Shown: piece after piece, positions 1 through 7,863 of the stretch
How the letters are laid out: each line of letters opens with the position of its first letter
Position numbering within the stretch: the stretch's first letter is position 1
Assembly (NCBI RefSeq): GCF_013378055.1
Contig: NZ_CP051130.1
Location: forward strand, 1,240,001-1,304,000
Length of the DNA: 64,000 bases
DNA from: Parasphingopyxis sp. CP4
GTDB lineage: Bacteria; Pseudomonadota; Alphaproteobacteria; Sphingomonadales; Sphingomonadaceae
Direction of reading: 5' to 3'
Notes under the pieces: model-generated
What the model saw: only the letters and a program-made list of their open reading frames with translations
Told to the model about the DNA's origin: nothing
Databases searched by the model: none
Program-made: the position numbers and the translations under genes

Positions 1-94
1 CCTCCGCAGCATTTTCCAACTGTTGCGCCTGAGCCGGTACCGTCAATGCAGCGCCAAGCAACAGGCCGATCGAGCAGCCAGTCATCATCTTCAT
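1..94 (-). CDS. Exported protein, N-terminal fragment (cut by window edge)
   Basis: Only the first 31 codons lie in the window. They read as a classical Sec signal peptide: a short Lys-containing N-region (MKMM), a hydrophobic core rich in Gly, Leu and Ala, and an A-Q-A motif just before a likely cleavage site, followed by QLENAAE. A GGGGG stretch about six bases upstream of the ATG can act as ribosome binding site. The product is therefore probably periplasmic or outer-membrane. The mature part lies outside the window, so no function can be given. It is divergent from the YbaN-like gene that follows. Confidence 0.6.
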   Translation of the reverse strand, partial: MKMMTGCSIGLLLGAALTVPAQAQQLENAAE

Positions 95-211
95 AATAAA
101 CCCCCTGTTGTTCGCAGTCCCCCGAGGTCCGCAAACCTTCTACCGGCGATGTGGAAACTAACGCAACCAATTTCCCGCGCGTAAGATGACCGCCCTATGC
201 TATGCGGTGCT

Positions 212-589
212 ATGGAGAAACGTCTCGGCATTCGCCTGTTCTGGCTGATCTGCGGGCTCATCGCGCTTGCTCTGGGTCTAATCGGCGCGGTGTTGCCATT
301 GCTGCCCACCACACCCTTCCTGCTCGTCGCCGCCTTTGCCTTTGCGCGATCTTCACCGCGACTGGCGAAATGGCTCGAGGAGCATCCGCAATTCGGCCCG
401 CTCATTGCCAATTGGCGCGAACATGGTGCGATCAGCAAACGCGCGAAGATCGCGGCCATGGTCGCTATCGTCGCGGCACCGATCGTCAGCATTGCGCTGG
501 GCGTATCTACCACGATCATTGTCATCCAGCTGCTGGTCTTAAGCTGTGTCACCTATTTCATCCTCAGCCGTCCGAGCGGACCGGCGTGA
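212..589 (+). CDS. DUF454 (YbaN-like) small inner-membrane protein
   Basis: About 125 residues with the DUF454 layout. An N-terminal membrane helix (LICGLIALALGLIGAVLPLL) runs into the family signature PLLPTTPFLLVAAFAFARSSPRL; a short cytosolic loop carries the W(L)EEHPQFGPLIANWREHG motif, and two more hydrophobic helices lie toward the C terminus. The function of the family is unknown. I chose the ATG at 212 (MEKRLGI); an in-frame ATG at 197 adds five residues. The gene stands alone, with about 190 non-coding bases before the next gene in which I see nothing specific. Confidence 0.8.
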   Translation: MEKRLGIRLFWLICGLIALALGLIGAVLPLLPTTPFLLVAAFAFARSSPRLAKWLEEHPQFGPLIANWREHGAISKRAKIAAMVAIVAAPIVSIALGVSTTIIVIQLLVLSCVTYFILSRPSGPA

Positions 590-778
590 TAGACCAGGCA
601 TATTGCGAGATGCACTCGCATCTATGAGCGCGAAGAAATCTGCCAAATTTCGACCAATCTCACGGAAATCCTGACCGGTATCCCTTGCGCCTTGCGCCGG
701 TACTGATATCGTTTTGTGGCTTTGCAAGGCGGGCGCAGACCGCCCTCGCCGCAATGCCGCTTTTGGGATTTTGCTATC

Positions 779-1588
779 ATGCCTCACACTGTGTTGCTCG
801 CCAGCGATCTTTCCGCACGCAGCGATCGTGCCCTCGATAGAGCTGTCATGTTGGGCAGCGAGATGGGCGCCTCCGTCACGCTGCTGCATGTGCTCGAAAA
901 ATCGGCAGCAGAGCGAGATACCCACGAAGTCATCGAACAGATTCGCGCCGACCTGCCCGACAGCGCCGCTGCAGTCGACATCCGCGTTGAACCCGGCTCG
1001 CCGCCCAAAACGATTGCCGCGGCGGCCGAAGGCGCTGACCTGATCGTCACCGGTGTTGCCCGTCATACCAGCCTGGGCGATATCACACTGGGAACCGCCG
1101 TAGACTATATCGTCCGCCGCGCCACCGTGCCGGTTTTGGTCGTCAAGAAACGCCCCAATGCGCGCTATGAACGCCTTGTCGTCGCGACCGATTTTTCAGG
1201 CTGCTCGATTGACGCAATCACCGCTGCCTCAGACCTGTTTCCGACCGCCGATATCCACCTCGTCCACGCCTATGCTGTTCCCTATAGTGGCTGGCTGAAA
1301 TCGGAGGATGTTGAGCGCGAAATTCGTGAAGAAGCCGAAGAGTCGATGGAGGAGTTTCTCGCTGATCCTGCTCTGCCTGAGGCCGTTCGTCCCCGTCTCC
1401 ATCCGCATATCGGATTTGGGCAGATCGAAGCGGTCGTGTATCGATCCCTTCGCGAGCATGATGCAAATTTGCTGGTCCTGGGTACACATGGCCATAGCGG
1501 CTTTGTTCAGGCAACAATCGGCAGCAATGCAACCACGATGCTGACCGGCGCGCCCAGCGATGTGCTGATGGTGCGCAAACAGAAGTAA
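779..1588 (+). CDS. Tandem universal stress protein (UspA family)
   Basis: 269 residues made of two consecutive Usp domains, about residues 1-140 and 145-269, each beginning with the family's beta-strand plus Asp pattern (TVLLASDLS and RLVVATDFS). The second domain keeps the complete ATP-binding loop G-x2-G-x9-G-S (GTHGHSGFVQATIGS). In the first domain the matching loop is GVARHTSLGDITLGT, where the second Gly is Arg, so it looks degenerate. This suggests one nucleotide-binding and one structural half, as in other tandem Usp proteins. The start at 779 fits the domain start; an upstream extension would be low-complexity. Probably a stress or energy-status responder; the partner is unknown. Confidence 0.85.
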   Translation: MPHTVLLASDLSARSDRALDRAVMLGSEMGASVTLLHVLEKSAAERDTHEVIEQIRADLPDSAAAVDIRVEPGSPPKTIAAAAEGADLIVTGVARHTSLGDITLGTAVDYIVRRATVPVLVVKKRPNARYERLVVATDFSGCSIDAITAASDLFPTADIHLVHAYAVPYSGWLKSEDVEREIREEAEESMEEFLADPALPEAVRPRLHPHIGFGQIEAVVYRSLREHDANLLVLGTHGHSGFVQATIGSNATTMLTGAPSDVLMVRKQK

Positions 1589-1665
1589 GAACGGCTCTCT
1601 CAACGGGCCGTTACACGCATGCAATGCCGCCACAGATGTGGTGCGACTGACTATTGGAGAGACAC

Positions 1666-3324
1666 TTGAATATTCGAACCATGAAAATGCTGGCTGCAAC
1701 CGCCGCGATAGCCGTGACGATGCCATTGGCCGCCCAAACAAGCGATGCGCCTGCCATCTCTGTTGAGACTGTCCGCGGTCTGACCGAAACCCTCTCCTCA
1801 GACGAATTTGAAGGCCGCGCGCCGGGCACGCCGGGCGAAGAGCTGACGGTTACGCTCCTCGCCGAGCGCTTTGCCGCCGCGGGCCTCCAGCCTGGCAACA
1901 ATGGCAGCTGGTTCCAGGAAGTGCCGCTTGTTGAAATCGATGCCAACCCGGAGACCGCTGCTCTCTCCTACACGGTAAATGGCGACACGGTGTCCCTTGC
2001 CTATGGCAGCGACATGGTGATCGGTACGCCGCGCGTTGTTCCTGAAATCAGCGTTACCGATGCCGAGCTTGTCTTTGTCGGCTATGGCATCAACGCTCCG
2101 GAACGCGGCTGGAACGACTATGAAGGCCTGGACATGACGAACCGGATCGCCGTGATCCTCGTCAATGATCCGGACTTTGAAAGCCCCACCAATGAAGGTA
2201 TCTTCGATGGCCGGGCGATGACCTATTATGGTCGCTGGACATATAAATATGAGGAAGCTGCACGCCAGGGCGCTGCCGGTGCGATCATAATCCATGATAC
2301 TGCGCCTGCCTCTTATGGCTGGAATGTTGTGGAGAGCAGCTGGTCCGGCCCGCAGCTCAATATCCAGGCCGAGAATGACCATATGGATCGGGTTCCGGTC
2401 GAAGGCTGGGTCACCAATGAAGCCGCACGCGCAATGCTGGCCGCTGCCGGTCAGGATCTTGATGCATTGACCGCCGCCGCGCGTGAACAGGGTTTCACCT
2501 CGGTGCCACTCGGCATCACCGCGAGCGCCAGTGTCGAAAACACGATCCGCCGCGAAAATTCACGCAACGTAATCGCTATTCTGCCGGGCACGACACGCGC
2601 GGATGAATATGTGATCCATACCGCCCACTGGGATCATCTGGGACGCTGTACTCCGGCTCCCGATGGCGACGATATCTGCAATGGCGCGCTCGACAATGCG
2701 ACCGGCACCGCCGGCCTTGTCGCTCTAGCCGAAGCCCATGCAGCAGCCGGGCCAAGCGAGCGTTCGATGGTCTTCCTCGCTGTCACGGCTGAAGAATCCG
2801 GCCTGTTGGGGTCTGCATATTATGGCGCCAATCCGGTCTTCCCACTCGCCCAGACGGCAGGCGGTATCAATATGGATGGTCTCAACATCCTCGGCGAAAC
2901 CCGCAATGTTGTGGTTGTTGGCTATGGCAAGTCGGAGCTGGAAGACTATCTCGCCCGAGCCTCCGCAGCGCAGGGTCGCGTGGTTGAGCCAGAGCCGAGC
3001 CCGGAAGCCGGCTATTTCTTCCGATCCGACCATTTCGCGCTCGCTCGCCCGGGTGTGCCGATGATCTATGCCGAAGGTGGCGAAGATCTGATCAATGGTG
3101 GGCCCGAAGCGGGCGCCGCTGCCGCGATGGATTATCGCGACAATCGCTATCATGGTCCGAAAGACGAATATGACCCGAACTGGAACTGGGACGGCGCGAT
3201 CCAGGACCTTGAGCTCTATTATGCCATTGGCCGTGAGCTGGCCAATTCGGATGCCTGGCCCAACTGGTATCCGGACGCCGAATTTCGTGCCGCTCGGGAC
3301 GCGTCGCGCCCGCCATCTGAATAA
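1666..3324 (+). CDS. Exported M28 family zinc metallopeptidase with PA domain
   Basis: About 550 residues. A signal peptide (KMLAATAAIAVTMPLAAQ) is followed by a protease-associated (PA) insert at roughly residues 120-250 and an M28 catalytic domain. The zinc ligands and catalytic acids are visible in family order: HTAHWDHLG (His and Asp), GALDNATGTAG (bridging Asp), TAEESGLLGS (Glu-Glu), NMDGLN (Asp) and SDHFALARPGVP (His). A Cys pair around the first metal site (RCTPAPDGDDIC) could form a disulfide. The TTG at 1666 has GGAG six bases upstream; the ATG at 1681 is a good alternative without a clear ribosome binding site. Probably a periplasmic aminopeptidase. The next gene, 26 bases on, is also exported. 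Confidence 0.88.
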   Translation: MNIRTMKMLAATAAIAVTMPLAAQTSDAPAISVETVRGLTETLSSDEFEGRAPGTPGEELTVTLLAERFAAAGLQPGNNGSWFQEVPLVEIDANPETAALSYTVNGDTVSLAYGSDMVIGTPRVVPEISVTDAELVFVGYGINAPERGWNDYEGLDMTNRIAVILVNDPDFESPTNEGIFDGRAMTYYGRWTYKYEEAARQGAAGAIIIHDTAPASYGWNVVESSWSGPQLNIQAENDHMDRVPVEGWVTNEAARAMLAAAGQDLDALTAAAREQGFTSVPLGITASASVENTIRRENSRNVIAILPGTTRADEYVIHTAHWDHLGRCTPAPDGDDICNGALDNATGTAGLVALAEAHAAAGPSERSMVFLAVTAEESGLLGSAYYGANPVFPLAQTAGGINMDGLNILGETRNVVVVGYGKSELEDYLARASAAQGRVVEPEPSPEAGYFFRSDHFALARPGVPMIYAEGGEDLINGGPEAGAAAAMDYRDNRYHGPKDEYDPNWNWDGAIQDLELYYAIGRELANSDAWPNWYPDAEFRAARDASRPPSE

Positions 3325-3350
3325 CAATCACTTCCTTGGGGAGAATGACA

Positions 3351-4286
3351 ATGACCCGTAAGATTGCCCTCCTGATTGCGGCCACCGCCGTAATCGCAAC
3401 ACCTGTCCTCGCCTTTCAGGCGCAGGGCGAGCAAGAAGCCGCCCAACCGTCCATCCTGGATCGCGTCCTGGATCGCGTGCTCGGTCCGGCTGAACAGCCG
3501 CAGGCTGAACCGACGGCGACTTCGCCAGCAGCACCTACCGGGCTTAGCGCCGTTCTCGCCGCCGATTATCGCGCCGATGACCGCGCCCGAGATCGCTATC
3601 GCAACCCGGCCGAGACGCTGAACTTCTTCCGCGTCGAGCCAACCATGACGGTGGCCGAGTTCGGACCGGGCGGTGGCTGGTATACGCGGGTCCTAGCGCC
3701 CTATATCGCACCGCAAGGCCGCTACATCGCGGTGAACGCAGACTCGTCCTTCCGCGATTTGAATGCCGAGCAGAGCGCCCGCCGGGATAGTTGGCCGCAG
3801 CGCATGGCCGCCAATGTCGAAGAATGGACCGGTATTCCCGCCTCTTTGGTCACTGCATTTGAAAGCGACGAAGCCCCCGAAGGGCTGGCCGGCACGGTCG
3901 ATCGGATCCTGATCTTCCGCTCGCTCCACGGTATGCGCAACAACAATATCGCGGATAGCGAGCTGCGCCGTTTGCGCGATTTGCTTGCCGATGATGGCAT
4001 GGTTGGCGTTGTCCAGCATCGTGCACCGTCCAACGAGACCTGGGCGCGATCGAACGGCACTCGCGGATATCTGCGCCAACAGGATGTGATCGACATCTTC
4101 CGGCTCAATGGTTTTGAGCTGGTGCAGGCATCGGAAATCAACGCCAACCCAAATGATACCGCCGGTTGGGACCGTGGGGTCTGGACGCTGCCGCCAGTGC
4201 TCGCACTCGGCGACGCCAATCGCGATCAATATGTCGCGATCGGCGAAAGCGACCGGATGACCTTGCTGTTCCGCAAGGCCAACTAA
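3351..4286 (+). CDS. Exported class I SAM methyltransferase-fold protein
   Basis: 311 residues. It starts with a signal peptide (TRKIALLIAATAVIATPVLAFQAQ), then a short variable linker and a Rossmann-like methyltransferase domain with a clear motif I (VAEFGPGGGWYTRVLAPY), an acidic end of beta-2 (YIAVNADS) and the LADDGMVGVVQHRAPS strand. It resembles the predicted secreted methyltransferases grouped in COG4798; the substrate is unknown. The ATG at 3351 is chosen because GGGGAG sits seven bases upstream. The odd point is an SAM-binding fold behind an export signal, since SAM is not normally expected in the periplasm. It overlaps the convergent uracil-DNA glycosylase gene by four bases. Confidence 0.75.
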   Translation: MTRKIALLIAATAVIATPVLAFQAQGEQEAAQPSILDRVLDRVLGPAEQPQAEPTATSPAAPTGLSAVLAADYRADDRARDRYRNPAETLNFFRVEPTMTVAEFGPGGGWYTRVLAPYIAPQGRYIAVNADSSFRDLNAEQSARRDSWPQRMAANVEEWTGIPASLVTAFESDEAPEGLAGTVDRILIFRSLHGMRNNNIADSELRRLRDLLADDGMVGVVQHRAPSNETWARSNGTRGYLRQQDVIDIFRLNGFELVQASEINANPNDTAGWDRGVWTLPPVLALGDANRDQYVAIGESDRMTLLFRKAN

Positions 4287-4924
4287 GGACGACGCTCCAC
4301 TGCTCGCGCGAACACCGCTTCGAACATGGCGTCGGTCAGCCGACCCGTATTCTGGTTATAGCGCGAGCAGTGATAGCTATCGATAAGATGGCGACCGCCC
4401 GGCAAATCATGCGCGGCGCAATGACCGAATTTATAATGTCCCGCCACCGCGCCATGGGCGCGCACGACGGACGCATGCGCAATGGTGCCCAGTGCGATAA
4501 TCGTCGTGAGCTTGGGCAGCCGATCAAGATCGGACACCAGGAATGATCGGCACATATTGATCTCGGCAGCCGTGGGTTTGTTTTGCGGCGGCACGCATTG
4601 CACGGCATTGAGGATCATCACGCCATCCAGCGCGATCCCGTCATCCGCATGACCGCCATATTCGCCTGACATCAAACCGACCTTGGCCAGCGCCTTGTAG
4701 AGCATCCCCCCGGCCTGATCCCCCGTAAACGGGCGTCCTGTCCGATTGGCCCCCGTGAGGCCCGGCGCCAGGCCGACAACCGCCAGCCAGGCTTCGGGAT
4801 CTCCAAATCCAGGCACCGGCGCATTGAACCAGGCGGGCTGCGCGTCACGTTGTTCGATCCGAAAGCCAGCCAGGCGAGGACATAGATCGCAATCGCGTCC
4901 GGGTTTGGCTCTGGTCTCCCTCAT
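4283..4924 (-). CDS. Uracil-DNA glycosylase, family 5 (UdgB type)
   Basis: 213 residues. The N terminus carries Cys residues (CDLCPRL) expected of an iron-sulfur type UDG. The active-site loop GLAPGLTGANRTGRPFTGD matches family 5 (UDGb), and the C-terminal DNA-binding loop reads SYHCSRYNQNTG, close to the SYHPSxxNxNTG of the family. The enzyme removes uracil and other deaminated bases from DNA to begin base excision repair. I start at the ATG at 4924; a TTG 36 bases further up is possible. It converges with the methyltransferase-like gene and diverges from folK. Confidence 0.85.
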   Translation of the reverse strand: MRETRAKPGRDCDLCPRLAGFRIEQRDAQPAWFNAPVPGFGDPEAWLAVVGLAPGLTGANRTGRPFTGDQAGGMLYKALAKVGLMSGEYGGHADDGIALDGVMILNAVQCVPPQNKPTAAEINMCRSFLVSDLDRLPKLTTIIALGTIAHASVVRAHGAVAGHYKFGHCAAHDLPGGRHLIDSYHCSRYNQNTGRLTDAMFEAVFARAVERRP

Positions 4925-4947
4925 CGCGCTGCGATAGGCGGACCGGC

Positions 4948-5451
4948 ATGGCGAAGACAAGCTATCTCATCGGCCTCGGGTCCAATCGCTACCGGCACGG
5001 ACCACCGCGGCGCGTGATCGAGACCGCGATCGACGCGCTGGTGGATTCTGGCGTCGATATCGACGCCAGTTCAACCATCCGCACAACCCCTCCCCTTGGC
5101 CCGGGCAGCCGCAATTATGCCAATGCTGCTGTCCTTGCCCGGACCGACCTGGACCCGCAGGAACTCCTGGAACTGGTGCAGTCGATCGAAGCGAATATGG
5201 GGCGACGGTCAACGCGCCGCTGGGGCGACCGGGTCATCGATATCGATCTGCTGCTCTGGTCTAGCGGGTGCTGGGACGACCAGACCCTTACCATTCCGCA
5301 TCCCGAGCTTGCCAACCGTAAATTCGTCCTGGAACCGCTGGCGGAAATCGCGCCCCACTGGCGCCATCCGGTCTTGGGCTACACGCTCAGGCAACTTTTT
5401 CACCGCCTCAAGCGCAATATGCTGGTTGACCAGAAGCCCAACCATCCCTAG
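4948..5451 (+). CDS. folK: 2-amino-4-hydroxy-6-hydroxymethyldihydropteridine pyrophosphokinase
   Basis: 167 residues, the usual HPPK length. Recognisable elements are the N-terminal LIGLGSNR strand, SSTIRTTPPLGPGSRNYANAAV (pterin site), the GRRSTRRWGDRVIDIDLLLW signature with its two Mg-binding Asp residues, and IPHPELANRKFVLEPLAEIAP. The enzyme transfers pyrophosphate from ATP to 6-hydroxymethyl-dihydropterin in folate synthesis in the cytosol. The start is only 23 bases from the divergent UDG start, so the two share a very short promoter region. tRNA-Lys follows 16 bases after the stop codon. Confidence 0.95.
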   Translation: MAKTSYLIGLGSNRYRHGPPRRVIETAIDALVDSGVDIDASSTIRTTPPLGPGSRNYANAAVLARTDLDPQELLELVQSIEANMGRRSTRRWGDRVIDIDLLLWSSGCWDDQTLTIPHPELANRKFVLEPLAEIAPHWRHPVLGYTLRQLFHRLKRNMLVDQKPNHP

Positions 5452-5467
5452 GTCGCTCGCGGTGGTT

Positions 5468-5543
5468 GGGCCCTTAGCTCAGTTGGTAGAGCAACTGACT
5501 TTTAATCAGTAGGTCGCTGGTTCGAACCCAGCAGGGCTCACCA
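5468..5543 (+). tRNA. tRNA-Lys (anticodon TTT)
   Basis: A 76-base cloverleaf with encoded CCA. The acceptor arm GGGCCCT pairs with AGGGCTC (one G-T pair). The D arm is GCTC/GAGC, the anticodon stem ACTGA/TCAGT encloses the loop CTTTTAA with anticodon TTT at 5501-5503, and the T arm GCTGG-TTCGAAC-CCAGC is intact. It reads AAA and AAG lysine codons. It lies directly behind folK in the same direction. No integrase or attachment-site duplicate is seen nearby. Confidence 0.97.
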
Positions 5544-5598
5544 CCTTTTCAATACGCTCGATACAGTGGCTTGTCCGGCGCCAGTCCGGTTAGTTGAT

Positions 5599-6216
5599 TC
5601 AGCTTTGGCCGCTCTTCCGAAACACCACAGACAGGTTGTTGGCCGGCATTTCGACCACCCTCTCGAGCGAAAGATCCATCTCGCTAGCCAATGCTTCGAC
5701 CGCTTCAAGGTCCCGCAAACCCCAATCCGGGTTCCGGCTGCGCAGCGATTCATCAAAGGCTTCGTTGCTTGGCGCGGTCTGCGTCCCCGCCCTGCGAAAC
5801 GGGCCATAGACGAACAGTGGCGCTTCATCCGGCAGATGCTGGCTGGCGCCACTCATCAATCCCTGCGTGGCCGACCAGGGGCTGATATGGATCATATTGA
5901 TGCACAATATGGCATCGACCGACTGGACCGGCCAGTGCGTCGCGCTGGCGTCGAGCGCCAATGGCGGGGCAATATTGGTAAGCCCGCTATCCTCCGCCCA
6001 GGAGGCGATTGATGCCAGGGCCGTCGGTTCCGGATCGCTCGGTTGCCACTGGATATCCGGAAACCGATCAGCGAAATGCACCACATGCTCACCAGATCCG
6101 CTGGCAATCTCGAGGATCATCCCCTGGGCTGGAAGCACCTCGCGCAACACATCAGTGATTGCCGCCCGATTGCGCAGCGTGGCTGGCGCATGGCGTTTGG
6201 CATCAGCATTCGTCAC
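5599..6216 (-). CDS. DUF938 family SAM-dependent methyltransferase
   Basis: 205 residues that match the DUF938 family end to end: the N-terminal RHAPATLRNRAAITDVL, motif I LEIASGSGEHVVHFA, the acidic DPEPTALASI after beta-2, the INMIHISPWSATQGLM segment and the YGPFRRAG...RSRNPDWGLRDLEAV tail. The fold is a class I methyltransferase; the substrate is unknown. Its start overlaps the stop of the upstream transporter gene by four bases (ATGA), so the two are probably co-translated. Confidence 0.88.
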   Translation of the reverse strand: MTNADAKRHAPATLRNRAAITDVLREVLPAQGMILEIASGSGEHVVHFADRFPDIQWQPSDPEPTALASIASWAEDSGLTNIAPPLALDASATHWPVQSVDAILCINMIHISPWSATQGLMSGASQHLPDEAPLFVYGPFRRAGTQTAPSNEAFDESLRSRNPDWGLRDLEAVEALASEMDLSLERVVEMPANNLSVVFRKSGQS

Positions 6217-7220
6217 GGATTTGCGGTCGCCGGCATTGCCTTGCCATCCTCCGGCTCGGTCGGCTGGCGGCGCCAGATCGCGGCAAGGAAGCTGCCGATC
6301 ACGACATGATAGACGGCAGAGATCGCACTCGGGACCGGCGCCAGAGCGGCCTGCATCGGCGTTGCGAACTGCGCGGCAAAACCCGGTGTCGAGGCAAGGC
6401 TCGATCCGAGACCGCTATTCTGCATGCCGACTTCGATGCTGATCGTGCGCCGTTCCTCCGCGCCGAAACCGAGCGCCTTGGTGATCAGATAGCCGAGTCC
6501 AAAGCCGAACACATGCAGCAACAGCACGGCGAGCAGCAGAACGCCGAAATGCGTTTCGATCAGCGGTTTGGACGCGGCAATGATCCCGCCGACGATCAGC
6601 ACCACGACCAGCACCGAAGCGAGCGGAGAAACGATCGAGACCTTGGCCGTCAATCGCGGCAGATAGCGATTGAGGAACACGCCGACGATGACCGGGATCA
6701 GAACGATCGAGACCATGTTTACAAACAGGTTCCAGCGATCAATCTCGACATATTTTCCGGCCAACCAACCGGTGAGTATGGGAGTGGCGATCACTGCTAT
6801 CAGCGTCGATGCCATCGTCATCGTCACCGAGAGCGCCAGATTGGCACGGGCGAGATAGGCGACGACATTGGATGCGGTTCCGCCCGGACAGCAAGCCACC
6901 AGAATGAGTCCGACCGCCAGTCCTGTCTCCAACGCGAAACCCGATGCTAGCGCTATTCCCGCCAGCGGCATGACCGTAAATTGGAGCGCGACACCCGCCG
7001 CCACGCATTTGGGGATTTTCGCGATCCGCTTGAAATCATCGAATGAGAGCGTGAGCCCCATGCCGAGCATGATAACACCGAGCAAAACGCTCACCAAAGG
7101 CTGGCCGAAAGGCCGAAAGCGCCCATCGACAACCCACAGAAAATGTTCGGGAATAAACCAGGCCCATGCCGTACCCAACACGGTCCACAGGGCGAACAGG
7201 CTCGTTAGCCGCTGGATCAT
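6213..7220 (-). CDS. Bile acid:sodium symporter family (BASS/SLC10-like) transporter
   Basis: 335 residues, nearly all in about nine or ten membrane helices. The two sodium-site signatures of the family are visible: ACCPGGTASNVVAYLA, and SIEVGMQNSGLGSSLA in the second half. The substrate in bacteria is usually unknown (organic anions, pantoate or bile-acid-like compounds). The ATG at 7220 is favoured by AGGAGG seven bases upstream. It is first in a two-gene unit with the DUF938 methyltransferase and diverges from the ICMT-like gene. Confidence 0.88.
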   Translation of the reverse strand: MIQRLTSLFALWTVLGTAWAWFIPEHFLWVVDGRFRPFGQPLVSVLLGVIMLGMGLTLSFDDFKRIAKIPKCVAAGVALQFTVMPLAGIALASGFALETGLAVGLILVACCPGGTASNVVAYLARANLALSVTMTMASTLIAVIATPILTGWLAGKYVEIDRWNLFVNMVSIVLIPVIVGVFLNRYLPRLTAKVSIVSPLASVLVVVLIVGGIIAASKPLIETHFGVLLLAVLLLHVFGFGLGYLITKALGFGAEERRTISIEVGMQNSGLGSSLASTPGFAAQFATPMQAALAPVPSAISAVYHVVIGSFLAAIWRRQPTEPEDGKAMPATANP

Positions 7221-7383
7221 ATATTGCCTCCTGCCCCCCGCCCGCTGCTCTGGCGGTAAGGCGCTCAAATGGCAAGCCGTTGATCTCGAGCTTGATTGCG
7301 GGCGTGCCGGCACCATTGGCACCGGGCCTGGCGGACGATAGACCGCACGGACACGACGGAGCGCAGAAACGGAGGTCAGACCG

Positions 7384-7863
7384 ATGCCGGAAACCAATCA
7401 GGACGAAGCACGGCCCAATGTGCGCTTTCCTCCGCCGCTTGTGTTTATCGGCTTCATTCTGCTGGGCCTCGCCGCAGATCGATTTGTTACGCTGCCGTCC
7501 CTCGTCATTCCGCAACCGGTTGGCTGGGCCGGACTCGCGCTGGTGATCGCTGGGCTAGCGCTGATCGCCTCTGCCATCGGCCTGTTTCGCAAGGCTGGCG
7601 AGAATCCTGAACCCTGGACGCCAAGCGCCACAATCATTGCGACAGGCCCCTACCGCTTCACGCGCAATCCCATGTATCTGGGCATGGCACTCATCCAGCT
7701 CGGCTTCGGGCTCTGGTGGCCAAGCATTGCGGTGCTTATTCTCGTACCGGTTGCGATCATCCTCATCGACCGGTCCGTGATCGCCAAGGAAGAACGCTAT
7801 CTGCGGTCCACCTTTGGCGAAGCGTATGACGACTATTGCCAGAAAGTCCGTCGCTGGATCTGA
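7384..7863 (+). CDS. Isoprenylcysteine carboxyl methyltransferase (ICMT)-type membrane protein
   Basis: 159 residues with three to four membrane helices. The C-terminal half holds the SAM-binding signature of the ICMT/phospholipid methyltransferase superfamily: TGPYRFTRNPMYLGMALI, followed by AKEERYLRSTFGEAYDDYCQKVRRW. Bacterial members methylate unknown or lipid substrates at the inner membrane. The start at 7384 fits the cytosolic N terminus of the family. It abuts the convergent gcvPB stop with no gap. Confidence 0.82.
   Translation: MPETNQDEARPNVRFPPPLVFIGFILLGLAADRFVTLPSLVIPQPVGWAGLALVIAGLALIASAIGLFRKAGENPEPWTPSATIIATGPYRFTRNPMYLGMALIQLGFGLWWPSIAVLILVPVAIILIDRSVIAKEERYLRSTFGEAYDDYCQKVRRWI

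Noticed and set aside
1590-1612. AACGGC...GCCGTT inverted repeat behind the UspA gene
   Set aside because: Six-base stem with an 11-base loop and no T-run; too weak for a terminator call.
5452-5598. Integration site at tRNA-Lys
   Set aside because: No integrase gene, direct repeat of the tRNA end or foreign-looking block is found nearby.
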